Program-made: the position numbers and the translations under genes
Notes under the pieces: generated by a model
What the model saw: the letters and a program-made list of their open reading frames with translations, nothing else
Database searches by the model: none
What the model was told of the DNA's origin: nothing
Shown here: in pieces, positions 25,601-40,100 of the stretch
Layout of the letters: every line of letters starts with the position of its first letter
How positions within the stretch are numbered: the stretch's first letter is position 1
Source of the DNA: Semisulcospira habei
Taxonomy: Eukaryota > Mollusca > Gastropoda > Semisulcospiridae
DNA length: 64,000 nucleotides
Assembly (NCBI GenBank): GCA_036245525.1
Contig: BTPG01000005.1
Coordinates: 124,740,986 to 124,804,985 of the forward strand
Direction of reading: 5' to 3'

Positions 25601-28600
25601 TCCCGTTAAAGTTTCATTGCAAATTAGTTATAAAAAAATGCATCTGAAAGTGATGGAGATAAAAAATAAATAAGTACCTGAAATGCTGGACAAACTGCCA
25701 ATTTATGTAAATGGCAACACAAAAGTGAGACAGATTTTTATGAGCCACTGCAGGTCTCATTAAAATCTGTCTCTTGCAGTCCTCCAGCTTTAGTAACATA
25801 TACAACCCAACATTTGCACTCTCAGCAGTGCATAATATCTCACCTGGCATGACAAACCAGAGTATCTGTCTGGACATTTGCACTGCTCGATTCCATATGC
25901 TATGACATCACTGCCACTTGTGTTCTGGCTTGGCTCAGCAATCTCTAAACCAATGGGGCCCACCCTACCAACAGAAAAATGTAAATATAAAAACATCCGT
26001 CTAACTGAACTGTTTTGTGGTGCATTTGATGTATGCATGCTGTAAAAAGAGAATAATTAAAAAAAATGTCCATCCATCCATCCATCAATTGATCAGATAT
26101 CAAATGGAGATTTAAAACTCTTTTTTGTGTGTGGTTAAATTAAAGGGACAGCCATCTACTAAAATCTTGACAAACTCTGATTAGTTTAAATATAACAAGA
26201 ATAAGAACAGACGTGCAAACTATTATGCAGGGAGATGTAGTTAAAATGCAATGCTTCCACACACACACACACTTATTTAACCCTTTAAGTCCTGATACAC
26301 TCTAGCATGAGATAGATCAACCATTTTAGTTCAAGGGTGGTGCCAGAACAGCTTGGCGCCCTTGGGCGCCAAGCTGTTCTGGCACCACCCTTGAACTAAA
26401 ATGGTTAATCTATCTCCTTAATCTGCAATGTAGCCTTCATAAGACAATAAACAAATTTTAAAAAATCAGCCTCAGGATGCAATGGGTTACACAAAAATTC
26501 ATACTCAGCATAAGTGGCATTCCCATCTTGAGTGGCACGAATGAGAATGGCCATCATGTTCTGCAGCACCACCATCATCAGACGGCGAGTAATCGGGGGT
26601 TGCTGGCGAGGTAAACGCCAGTAGTTCTGCAACAACAAAACAATAGGAATAGTAAATCAACATATAACAAATTATGCCAGTTACAAGCACCATCACAGAA
26701 GTTGCAAAACACCGCTCATACAGCCGAACATGCCATGATCAACTTATCACTTTGTATGAGTCAGTTCTGAAATGTAAATCGTAGTTTCGAAAGACCCAGC
26801 TGCAGTGCTCGACTCAGTACGGGTTCGTTTAGTATGCTTGTTCTAAGTTTTGGAAGTCTCTAATTTGTAGACAACACTTTTTTAACCTGTATCATTTGGA
26901 ATACACCAGTGTGTGGAATAAATTTGACTAAAAATAGTTCAAGGGTAGTGTCAGAATAGCTTGGCGCCTCTTGGCGCCAAGCTATTCTGGAACCACCCTT
27001 GAAATAAAGCCATTGGTCTATGTCCTTATCTGTAAGTACTATAACGTAGCTTGCATATGGCAGTGTACAAATTTGAAGCTTTTAGCCTCATCAATCAACA
27101 TTTCCTGTTACACCTCTTGTGTTCCTGACATTCTTGCAAAGTCAATGCTGAAAAGCCCGAGCCACCCAATGAACATGGATACAAAGTGGTATCAGCAAAA
27201 GACACAGATCTTCATGAGGCCCCCGCAACTGCGGGGGCTCATGAGAATCTATGTCTCTTACAGTTGAATCATTTTCACTTTTTCTCAGTAGTGAAGCGTT
27301 TCATATTTGACCATTCAAAAATTCTAAAATTTGTGCACGTGAATAACGGTCAATATTAAACCACTCGCTACATGTGCAAAAATTTAGAATTTTCAGGACT
27401 GATAAATTAAAAAAAATGTATATATCTCATTATCACATGCACATATTTACAGTAATTATGATACCTCATGCAGTTTGATGCTGAAGGATTCAGCGTGGCC
27501 AGGTTCAAGTCCAGTCACATCCCCGTAGATTTCAAACCCATTACCCCTCAAAACCACCATTGGCGCCACTCCTTGGGCGCTGACAGAGTTTGGTGGTCCA
27601 TCGAAATAGTGGATAAAATCTAGCCGCCCACCGTACGACAATGTCTGAAAAATAAAAGCATTAAGCAAAATAATATAATAATAACCATTAAATTATTAGG
27701 CACAATTTCCTATTAAAAATCAGTTCTAAGTACTCACACCATACAGGCATTGTGGGGGATGGAGGGGTGAAGGGGTGGGGTGTAGAGTGGAGGGTGGGAG
27801 GGGCAAACACTCACCACTAATAAACAAGTTTACTACTTTTACATGTCTATTCTTAAAACATTCCTTATTCTGTCAACATAACATGTGTCTGCACTTCCAC
27901 GAATGGTATTTCTTAACTCATTACATCCTGAGGCTGATTTTTTAATATTTGCGTATTGTCCTATGAAGGCTACTATACAGATTAGCAGATTGGTCAAGCA
28001 TTTTAGTTCAAGGGTGGTGCATCAGGTGAAAGCTATTCTGGCACCACCCTTGAACTATCATAGTTTTAATTTATTTAGAAGCAATGCGTGTATCAGGATG
28101 AAAAGGGTTAAAAACATCAGGTAACTTACACCGGCTACTCCTTTTCTTTTTCCATTCCTCATATCTGCATTAAAAAGTGGCAAAATACACAGAATTACCT
28201 GCAGTTAGTGCTAATGCTGCTACTTACTTTGTCCCCAAGAAGTTCATCTGGCATTGCCCAATAGAGTGGTCGGTCACTGAGGTTTGGATCGACGGACACC
28301 TGTGTCCCATTGATAATCAGGTAATTATTTGCATCAATGATGACATTCTGCAGATCCCTTGGTGACAGCGAGATGGTAGCTCGGCGTGTTGGGATTGTGA
28401 TCTGTGACACAAAAGAGTTACAGAGGAGCTGAATTAAGGCAAACAGATTTGTGCTGGCATTTGTGTAGATATGGTGCCGATTCCTCAGGCTCACACGCGT
28501 CACTGTGCACTGGCACTTAGTATCACCCATCCAGTGACGAATCAGGTTGGTATCACATGACCCACTGACCTCTGGCCGAAGAGTGTGAGAATAAGTACAT

Positions 28601-31078
28601 AACTGGGTAGCGCCCTTTCTGACTATGGCTCCAGAAAGTCTGACCCTGGGCAGAGGAAACAATTTCAAACAAGGATATAAATTGAAAAGAATAGCACTTT
28701 TTCTCACACAATCACTGCTGGAGAACACTGAAAAACATATAAGAAGATGAGGATTTCATCCCCAAGTCTACTGTATTGTTTGGAGCTCAGATGCGTTCAT
28801 CTTTTAGGAACATTCAGAGTTGTTCATATTTTTAGGGAAATTATGCTCATCCATTTCCCTCCTCTCTAAGCCAACCCCTGATCCACACACACTGGCGCAC
28901 AGAAATAAAGATGGACACATGGCGATTCCCGCCATTCGTAAGCTCTGTGGTCTGGCATAGCATAGCTATTCTGAAGAAGAATAACAGCACCAGCATCGAA
29001 ATGACGTTACTTCAAGCTAAACGTCATGGCATCATTAGTCCCACGACACTGTGTTCATAGTGATGACTCGATGTCATACGTCACTCATCTCAGTACTAAC
29101 ATTTGACGTATCAGAGAATCAACTTTGCAATTTTCTTGCTGATTTTCACGCCTAGGGCTTACAGGTCACAATTTGACTTAATCCTACCCCAGGGCCGGGA
29201 CAAACAGCAGGCACTGTTTATGAACAATCATGCGGGTATTAATGAGAAGATAGTTTTTTTAATAAAAGAAAAATTAAAGTTATGTTAGCTGTTTTACAAA
29301 TGACTCCTAAAAAGTGGTGCGGAACATCGTCTGATTTTCACACCTAGGGCATACAGGTCACAATTGACCTAATCGTACATGACAGCTGAGACAAACTGTA
29401 GGCTTATGTAAATACCATATATGAAAAATCATGCGATTATTAATGAGAAGATTGGGGTTTTTTTTTGTTGTTGTAAAAATGATTCAATTGTTTTAAGATT
29501 AAACCATATAATTCATGAAATTAATCCCAAAAATGTGAAAATATAATTATTTAAAAAATAAAACTTTAATTATCACTCAAAAAGTTCTAGAGGTACAATG
29601 CTGGTTAAAGAACTCATTCAATATCTCCTTTTTATCTAGCTATACACAAAATATCTAGTAAAAATAAGAAAAATTACGGACTCCAGTGTGAATCAACTGG
29701 TTTTTGTGAAACGGCCATTTTCTCGCCAATGAACATCTTAATCAAAACATCGAAAACAAGGTCTCGAGATAATTCTTTTAGAGGCAATATCCTAAAATTT
29801 CAAGCTTGTCCATCCTCAAACGCGGGCTCTAGTCAATGTCACATACACACACACACTGCGCTTTGGTGCCAAAATGACATTCTCTAGCAAGTTTTGCGTA
29901 GCTAGACGTGACATCATTTTTAGCGTGTTACTTCTTTGCCAGAATTTCTGCCCCACACGCTAAAAAAGTCATGTGCATGCGCCAGAATGCGCTGCAACCA
30001 GCCCCATTTCAAAGTCTACCATATTTTTTAAGTACGGCAGACTAAAAGCAAGAAGCACAGATCTTCATGAGCCCCTGCAGCTGCAGGGCTCATGAGGATC
30101 TATGCCTTTTGCAGTCGCAGTGGATCATGAAGATTGGTGCCTTTTTCTGCCCTCAATCATATCCAAAATCGTCTGAAGTGGTTAAAATTATGTGTCAGCT
30201 GTGTTTATGATGGTTTCAGAGACACCATTTCACCATGCTGGCATTGAATAGTTAACCCATTAGCCCCGATGCGCTACAGCGGGAGATGGATCAATCATGA
30301 TAATTCAAGGGTAGTGCAAGATAAGCCTGGCGCCTGATGGCACCAGCTAATCTGGCACTACCCTTCAATTATCATGGTCGAGCCATCCCTGCAACTGCAT
30401 GGTTGATAATTGTGACACCTTCAAAATTTGGGAAATGCAGCCATGGGGTTAAACAGGTCAGTTGAGGGCCAGTTGATAAGGTACGATAAGATAAAATAAG
30501 AGATAAGATAGAACTTTATTGCCATATGTAATAATACATTAGGAAATCGTTTCGTTGATTTGGTTCAAGGTGTGACAACTCCTGTAGATACATGTAGATG
30601 TCAGCACAATCTGAATTATACTTACAGTTACAGAGAGAATTATAGGTACTTTTACCTTTCGCTGTCAGTAGTGCTTTTTGTCAAGGTGATTCCTGTGGGA
30701 ATCATCTCGACAAAAGGCACCATTGACAATCAAAAGTTAAGTCCCTCAAGCAAGCAACCAGCTGTACTGTAAATAGTATGATGAACGGGTTGCGTGCACA
30801 AGGGAGTTGATATTACAACAGTCTAGCAAGCAAACAAGGAAAGGCCAGCCACCGATACATAGCTTGTAGAGACTTAAACATAATGTACTTTCATCCTGTT
30901 CCTGTCTGTAGCGCTTTTTGTCGAGGTGATTCCTGCCAGAATCCCCTTGACAAAAGGCGCTTACTGACAATCAAAAGTTAAGTCCCTTGTGCAAGCAGTC
31001 AGCGGTACTGTAAATATTATGATGAAGTGGCTGTGCACAAGGGAATAGATATTACCACAGTCTAGCAAGCCCCCCTCC

Positions 31079-31109
<31 letters not shown>

Positions 31110-34100
31110 AAAAAAAAAAAAAAAAAGAAAGAAAAAAAAGATGGTATATTTTATACATGATTAAAACATTGAGGCAAATGGGGGCACGGGCAGGGAGTTG
31201 GCAAAAGGAGCTTTGCACTTACTGAAGTCCACACATAGGGAGCCTGCATACACTCCAGACTGCGGTAAAAACAGTAGCACTCAGTACAGCCCTTGGGGTT
31301 ATCTGGTCGCAGACTGAAAGTACCAGGCCGACATCGGTCACACTGAAGGCCTTCCACATTCTCCTGTGATGGCACAGGCATATGTGTTATAAGTGGTGGA
31401 TCTATGCTATAGGTAGGCATAAAGAAAGAGCATGAAAATTATGTGTACAGTTTTGTAAACCACACACTCTAGTTCCAAGTTCTTTCTTTGTGCCTAATCA
31501 ATGAAAACTGACATCAAATTGCATCAAAGACTAAAGATAGGTCGATCATCCATACTCACTCACAGGCAGATGTGTTATGAAAGGGGCAGGTTTATTATTA
31601 AGCACAAAACAAAAAACAAACATTGTGTGCGAGTGATTTGTCAAACCACACACGCAATTTCCATGTTCTTTCTTTGTGTCTAACAAATGACATCAAAATA
31701 GGTACACAAGGCATCACTGGCCATTTTTGGGGTTCTTGAATTTAAAATTGCAAGTAAAACATTCTACTGAATTTTCAATATCAGGCTGTTGTGACAAAAG
31801 TAAAAGTGTGTGTGTGAGTGTGTTTGCATCATGCCATGTATATACTTGCATGACAACCAAGCAAATTGTCCTGCGTTCATCTTGTCCTGTGTTTGTCATC
31901 AAAGTGAATGCGTTTCATGTGAGCACGCATGTTGAGTTCGGTTTACCATACTTCAAGCTGATGCACAGATTTCATAGATAAAATAATCTGCATTATTATT
32001 TTATTATTATTACATGTCATAACAAATATGACACAGATTTTCAACCCAAAACATAAATAACCCTTCAGGTATCAGTAGCGGTTTTAGTCGCGATGATTCC
32101 TGTAGGTATCATCACAACTAAAATCCCTACCGACGCCCAGAGGTTAAGAACTAGTCACCGATACCAAGAACAAATCTATGCACACGTTGCAGCTATATTG
32201 CTAACAACACATGCAGGACAACAAGCATCCGGTCTAACTGTCTAGACAAACAAGGACACTCAATTCACTGTATAGTAAACCAATGCTGTTGCTGCACGAG
32301 TGTTTACTGTTACTGCCTGCAGAAAGCACCACACAAATTAGTGTCACTTGTTTTGTCTTTTGTATTTTCAATAGCATCCTTATTAACCCTTTGGCTGTCT
32401 GTAGCACGTTTTGTCGAGGTGATTCCTGCAGGAATCACTTAGACAAAAAGCGCTACAGCCAGCGAAAGCGTTAAAGAAATGCTGCGAAAGTGACGTAGCA
32501 AAGCAAGAGCTTCAGCATCAACCACACTGCATAAGTTGCAGGTGAACAGGAAATTAACCCCCTATGCATATAGTCACTGGTATTATATACAGTAACAGTG
32601 GTTGCATGCACAAATGAGTTAAGACTTGGAATGTTTAACTCATTCATCCCTGAGGCTGAATTTCAGACATAATTATGAGCTGCAGAAGAGGGATCAACCA
32701 TGACAGTTCAAGGGCTGTGTCAGATTACCTTGGTGCCTGACGCACAAAGGTAAGCTGACGCTACCCTTAAAACCTTTAAGTCACACTGTCCCATGCTGTC
32801 ACAACTTCTCCTATTATATTGGACATGTCATGTGTGAGTAAGTTAACCCTTATTATTCCTGCAGGAATCATCCTGACAAAAAAGCACCGACAGCCAAAAG
32901 CAGAAAGACTATTAACTCATTCAGCCCGACCTACATATTTCCCAAATTTTGGAAGCGTCATCTAACGACTATGCACCTGTTGCAGGAAATGGATCGACCA
33001 TGATAATTCAAGGGTAGTGCCAGATTAGCTTGGCACCGACAGGCGCCAAGCTAATCTGGCACTACCCTTGAATTATCATGGTCGACCAATCTCCTGCTGA
33101 AGTGTGTCAGGCCTGAATGGGTTGTGTTCTGGCATTCATTATCTCAAAGCTAAAGGCATTACATATCTATCAGCACCTAGTTAGCAGTTACTGAAGCTGG
33201 CTGTTTAGCCATCACACAATGCTACAGGAGGCAGAATGATCAAGATATCTTGAACTACAGTAATCTGCAGTTAAGAAAAATGTTAGGGGACTTGCAGTTT
33301 ATTTTTGTTTTATCCAAAGTTGCCATATGCAGAGTAATTTACAGAGAAAGAGTGTGGACAGCACACCTGAGAAAACACTCATCTCTTCACTGCTGAGAAA
33401 AACTGAACATGATCCAAACGCAAGAGACACAGATCCTCATGAGCCACCACACTTGCGGGGGCTCATGAGGATTTATGCCTCTCGCTGGCACTACTCTGTA
33501 TCCATGTTTGGATGACTCGGACTCTCTAGGGTTGAATTGATGAAGATTTCAAAAACAGTCTTCATCTACTGGCGGTGAAGGGGTCAAGTCAAATCTGATA
33601 TTATTATAAAGACAAATATCCTTTAATGGACAATAAATTTCTTGAATCTTGAATCTATAAGAGAAGTCTGTATCATGATTGATCTGTTTTCGGACATGGT
33701 GTAACAAGAGTCTTCAGACGTCAACCCCCAAGTTTGACAATTTTGACCCTGTGGCTCAACGTGTGCACTAAAATTCTCTCATATTTATGTGCAGCATCCT
33801 CAAGCTTACCTTACAGTCACACTGTCCCATGCTGTCACAAGCGCACAACCCCTGGGGGTTCAGGCATGACTCTGGCTCACTGCCAGTCACGTTACACAAA
33901 CATGCATCACACTCAGGGAAACCGTGGTACCCCTCAACACATGCATCGCAACTGAAGCCACGAAAACCAGGTAGACATGAGCAAACCCCTGTTACCGCGT
34001 CACACTGCTGAGACTCCGAACCTTCCTCAGTGCAGTTGCACCGCTGGAAAATAGTAAAAGTGCGATACGCACCAGCACAAGGTTAAGGTTAGGGCTGCAA

Positions 34101-37100
34101 AGCCCAAGCATATATGATTTCTGATATGACAAAATATGAGTTTGGTATTAGACTGTACATAGTCTAAAACTTGTCTTTGCAAGATATGTTGTGATGTTAC
34201 AGGATCAAAGCGTCTAAACTATTAGTATTAACAATACCATTAATTCAAAGCATTTTTCTCAACAAATAGCACCGTTAAGTGAAAGCTGCTGTATGGGAAT
34301 CAAAGCTGGCCATACAAGTAATAACTCACTACACTCTGATACATTACCTGTACAAGTGTACACAGATTTTCAACGTTGGTGATGACAAAATGCACTTATT
34401 GGATGAACGCTTTGGCTGCCAGTAGTGCTTTTCGTCGAAAAGCACTACGACAACCAAAGGATTTTTTAATCTACTTCAAGAAATCCATGGTACATGATTG
34501 TGTTAATCATTTGATGAAGCATTATCAGAAGCAATACACACAATAGTCAAGTTCAAAGGCTTCTCGTACCACCTGACAGTGCAAACTTGCTATAAAGCTC
34601 TAAAAATATTACGTGTAAAAAACACTTACAAGATGGATGATAATTTTAAACATAAATAATAATATTTGTTAGCATTTATATAACTCAAGCATGTTCAGGT
34701 TTGTATTTGGCTGCATACTTGGTACATTGTGTATGTTGTTTTTAACCATAAAGCCCTGACTTGCTACAACATTATGTGAATCGACCAAGATAGTTCAAGG
34801 GTGGTGTCAGAATAGCTTGGTGCCTATAGGCGCCAAGCTATTCTGACACCGCCTTTAAACTATCATGGTCAATCTGTCTCCAGAACTGTGATGTAGTCCT
34901 CAAAAGGATATCTACAGAAATTGATAATATCTACAGAAATTGATAATTTCATCCACAGCATGTTATGGTTTAAAGACATGCTTTTGAAGAAAAGTCATCT
35001 GTGCTAGAGGGAAAAAGTAAGTTGTTATAAGACATGCTTTTGAAGTTTTAGAAGTTATCAGTACTTGAGGGGAAAAAGGGTGCAACTAACTGCAAACGGC
35101 CTAATATATATACATTTTGTACCTCTGATTCAGAAAATATGCACGTTCATAATGCAAATATAAAGAGCTCATTAACTCTTTGCCTACTAAGTCGCTTTTC
35201 TGTAGTTATGTACTCTGCCACTAAGTATGTTTCTTATGAGTTAATTTCTGGATCCTGTGCGCATGCCAAGTAATGGCTTGTATTGACACATTCAGCGCTA
35301 AAAATAGCCAAGCACATACATGCACTGCAAGCCAGCTTTGGCTGGGCAATCTTGCTGCCAAAAGTGTGCTGCTGTAAGTCGTCCCACAGTGGCTGGAGCC
35401 GCCAGCCATAGGCAAAGAGTTAACTAAAGGGAACTAAAGGGAACAGCATTATTACTGCTATGGAATGTCAGGAAATTAACCCTTTGCGTGTTGGTAGCGG
35501 TTTTTGTCTAAAACCACTACCAACATGCAAAGGGTTAAAAAGGGAAGTCTCTACAAATGCAAGATAAAATGACAATCTAAATACAGGACAAGATTTATTT
35601 CTTCATCAAAATCTTAATCACAAAAACATGCCTGAAGTACCTTTCATTCGCAAAACATGTTCACAAATAAACAGGTTTATAAAGTTTGCATCACCATGGA
35701 TAAATGTTCAAAAATGAGCAGGTTTTTCAATATGGTGCGAGCTAAATTGACTCTCCTTTGCATTATAATGCCTACTGAATTATTGGATATTCCCTTCCAA
35801 AGCAATGCACCATTTACATTATTGCTTTGTTCATTATATTCCTTTACACACCCCCACACACCAGTTACCACTGTTAGCTACTGAACCGTTGATACATACA
35901 ACACACAAGATTAGATTCTGACAACAGGTTAAAAACGTTTTCCTTCCAAACTGACCTTGCATCCCCTTATGTTGTCATAATCGTAGGCTCCATTCTGACA
36001 TCGCTGGCATCTTGGGCCGACAGTGTTCGGTGGACAGACACAAGCACCTGTGTCCGGGTCACAGATATGGCCTGGCTTAGTGCAGGGCTCACACCCTGAA
36101 ACACAAATTAGACAAAGAGTTGCTCATCACAAAAGTCTACTCTTGCTCTCTCTCTCAGCCTTTGGCTCCATGTTCACATCACTTTTTGTCACAATGGTTC
36201 CTGTAGGAACATTGTGACAAAAAGTGCTGTGGACAGCCACAGGGTTAAAATATTATTTTTAAAAATATCCCATTGGATTTTAGTCACAGGTATGGAAAGA
36301 TCTGAATCCTCAATTCGGACAGTATCTGAGATCAACCTTATCTAGCTGTCTTCTGTCACACCCTTGTGTGTGCAACCATTGGTAGTGCTTACAACACAGA
36401 ACCAAAGGTTGCAAGCAAGAGGAAGTTGACCCTCTGGATGTTGGTAGCACTTTTTGTCACGATGATTCCTAAAGTAATCATCACGCTGAAGAACAGTCTC
36501 TGAAACTTACGTGTGCAGCCATTGGGTGAAAATCCAAAATATCCTGGCTGACACTGGTTACAGGAGCGACCCCGAACCCCTGGTCGACAGGTACATTGAC
36601 CGCTTCTCTGGTCACACTGGTATGAAGCGGCTCCCACACGATCACAATTGCACTCAAGACAGCCACGACTGCTGTCCACCCCATAATAACCAGCCTGTAA
36701 ACAACACAAAAATGTGTATACATGTAATAACAATAATAAAAACAATGATAATGAATACCTACCATAATAAGTAATTTTGGTGGATCGTGAGGTAGCGTAA
36801 TAAGCAAACCTGATGTCCAATTTGGCACCTTTCTTTTACTGCATGGCTAGGTTGCACGCTCTCTGGGAAGAAATGTGTTATGTGTTCCAATTTTTTTGTT
36901 TTCATATTTTCTTTTTTCTCTCTCCATATTTTGCATCTCTGTAGGTTTGGTTCCAGAGTCTAAATTTCTGTATGTCGAATGTGGTAGAATATCTAAGCAC
37001 TGCGTGTACTTTCTAAGAACTGAATACATGTATCCATGTTTAATTTAAAGCAAAAGGTAAGCTGTAGTTTCATGGCCAAAAATATGCAGTCAAACTCTGG

Positions 37101-40100
37101 AAGGCTGTTTATCAACTTTGGAGTTGTGTGGCTCAGGTGGTATAGTGTTACAATCCTGTCCAAAACGTTGTGTGCTCAAACTCAGCTGGACTAAAAATTT
37201 GTTTTGAACCTGAATGGTGCTCCATCTTTGAAGTCAAGTTCATGATAAAAGACGCTAAGCCCTAAAAGGTTTAACATTTTATTGTTTGTCAAACTGTGAA
37301 TTTCCAGCTGTACGGTCCAAAATCACAAACCAGCACACATATGTCTCTAAGCTGTCCAAGTTTACCCCTTCACCACCAGTGATCACAATTTGCACGTCTG
37401 AAAAAATGCACACTGACCAACATTAGTGCGAAGAACACGGATGTGAATGGGACAAAACTGGGAATAAAGAACATAGGACTAGCAAGAGACATAAATCCTA
37501 ATGAGCCCCTGCAGTAGCAGGGGCTCATGAGGATTTATTTCTCTTGCAGTTGCAGTTTGTTAGAGTTCACCTTACCCTGGCAGCTAATGGGTTAAATCAC
37601 AGACATCACAAATAAATACCTGGCACTGGTCGCATCGCTGTCCCATGACATTGGGCAAACACATACAGCGTCCGTTTCTTGGATCACACTGGGTACCATT
37701 ATTTGTACCTGGCCCATGACAGTCACACCCTGAAACCGCCAGCACACACAGTATACAGAGAACACATTTACGACACTGGGCGATGGGCGACACTCCAGTA
37801 TGCATGGTAAGAAACATCTTGCCCAAAACTATCATTGAGCCAAGCCTGAAGTCTTTGGATTGAATAGTCTTTGAGAAATGCCAATGTTAAATCTAAGCAA
37901 CAAGTAATCCTGGTGATTGGCAATGCAACATATTTCACTTAACCTATTTCATCCTGAGGTTGATTTTTAAAAATTGCTTATTGTCCTGTGAAGATGACAT
38001 TACAGATTAAGAGCTGGCTCAACCGTTTCATTTCAAGGGTGATGCCAGAATAGCTTGGTGCCCCTGGCACCAAGCTATTCTGGCATCACCCTTGAACTAT
38101 CATAGTCACATTTATTTCAAGCAGTGGGTGTATCAGGATGAAAAGGGTAAACCCGTTCAGTGCCCGCTGACAGAAACTGTGTTTAGACAGTCTTTATCAA
38201 TTCAACATCAACAAGTCCTAGCTATCCTAGAAACATGGATTCAAAGTGGTTTCAGCAAGAGGCATAGATCCTCATGAGCCCCCACAACTGTCGGGGCTCA
38301 TGAGGATCTATGCCTCTTGCAGCTGGGTGTGTTCAAATGTTCTTGACACTGAATGGGTTAAGTATTTAATCCAATCCTACTGCTTATCTGTATACAGCTG
38401 TATCCGTCATTCATAATAACATCCTCAATCTGAGGGAGAGCTCAACCCTGTCCTCAACACTAAAACAACAAGAGCAGTTGCAGGGGCTTATTTAAATCTG
38501 TCTCTTGCAACTTCAGGGGCTCATGTGAATCTTTGTCTCTTGCAGATGAAAGGGGCCGAATGACAAATCATATACTTACGCAGGCAGCCTGCTTGGGAAT
38601 AGCCGTAATGCCCCTCAGCACATCGGTCACAATTCCGTCCACCGATACCAGGACGACACCTGCACTGACCCGTGATTGGGTCACAGTCGCGGCTAAGCGA
38701 CCCTGTCATACTGCAACTGCAGCGCACACACCCCTGTGTGACGTCACCATAGCCAGGCTGCAAGGAAAACGTAACAGAAAAAAATAACCCTTTGGCTGTC
38801 TTGTAGTGCTTATTGTCATGATGATTCCTGCAGGATTCATTGTGAAAAATGGCGCTGCTGAGAGCCAAATAGTTAATAGCATGAACCTCCACCACCACTG
38901 CAACCACAACAACAGAAGTTGGAACTAAACTGAAACTGAAATGTACACCACAGCAGGAGACTGACCAGTCTCCATAGTTCAATTTTGGCACCACCCTTAA
39001 ACTATCATGGTTGATATGCCTCCTGAGCTGTTCACCTTACGAAGACAACTCCCAAATTTGAGAACTCTGTCATACAGGCTCAAAGTGTTAATGGATTATA
39101 TTACCTGGCACTGCTCACACTGACGTCCGGTGAAGCGTTGCTGACAGTAACACTGCCCTGTTCTTTGGTCACACTCGGTTGAACCTGATCCCTCCTGACT
39201 GCACTCACAGGCTGAAAAAAAAAATCAACACAAAGAAGTGAGAAATACTTAATTACGGATACAATGTAACATTATTGTGTGCTGATGTGGATCTTGCAGC
39301 TGGCTGGTGGTTTCTTTGCCTCAGCAGTGAAGGGGAAAAAGTACAACAATTATAGAAGCACATGCACTGAATAACAATTGCAATAGGCATAGATCTTCAT
39401 ATGCCCTTGCCTATGCTGTGGCTCATGTGGACCTATTTCACATGCTGACTCCTGCATTAAAATAAATTCCTCATGAATACTTACCTCTGCAGTCACCATT
39501 GACAGCTGAGCCGTAGAACCCGCTTTTGCATCGTTCGCAATACTCTCCCTCCGTGTTGCTGTTGCAGATGACACATGCCCCTGTACGACTGTCACATGAC
39601 CCTGGCACTGACGGGTCGATATTTCCACCACAATTACACTTGCGGCACATCCCACCTGGCTGCCTCGGGTCACCATAGTAACCAGTTGCACACCTGTGGA
39701 GAAATATAAAAGACGCTTCAAAATAGTAGATTTTGCATTCCGCAATGGAAATATGTATTTTCAAAAAAATACTTACTGATGGCATTACTATATGGAAGGT
39801 ACACTTAGCTTACCGATTTTAGCCGAAGAATCTGTTGTGTATACATACACAACCAGGGAGGTGACTCTAGGGAGTCATTACCAAGAAACCCTGAGTAGCC
39901 TCCCTTCCCTCCCTATCCGGTCACGTGTGCAGTGGTTCCACGCCAGTCGAATGCTATAGCGCTCTGGCAGCAAGCGGGGTAGGCGGGGAGGGGGGGGAGG
40001 ATTCAAGTAATGCCATCGGCAAGTATTTTTCCCAAAAAATACATTTCAGAGAAAAATACATTTGTTTCCTAAAAATACATTACTGATGGCATTACTATAT

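Noticed and set aside
28402..28728. Open frame extending upstream of laminin exon 21
   Set aside because: No laminin similarity; LE16 joins L4b directly from exon 20. The open frame is chance intronic read-through.
18965..38150. CRISPR-like array of repeated palindromes
   Set aside because: The repeats are dispersed, of several families, without regular spacing or spacers, and the DNA is eukaryotic.
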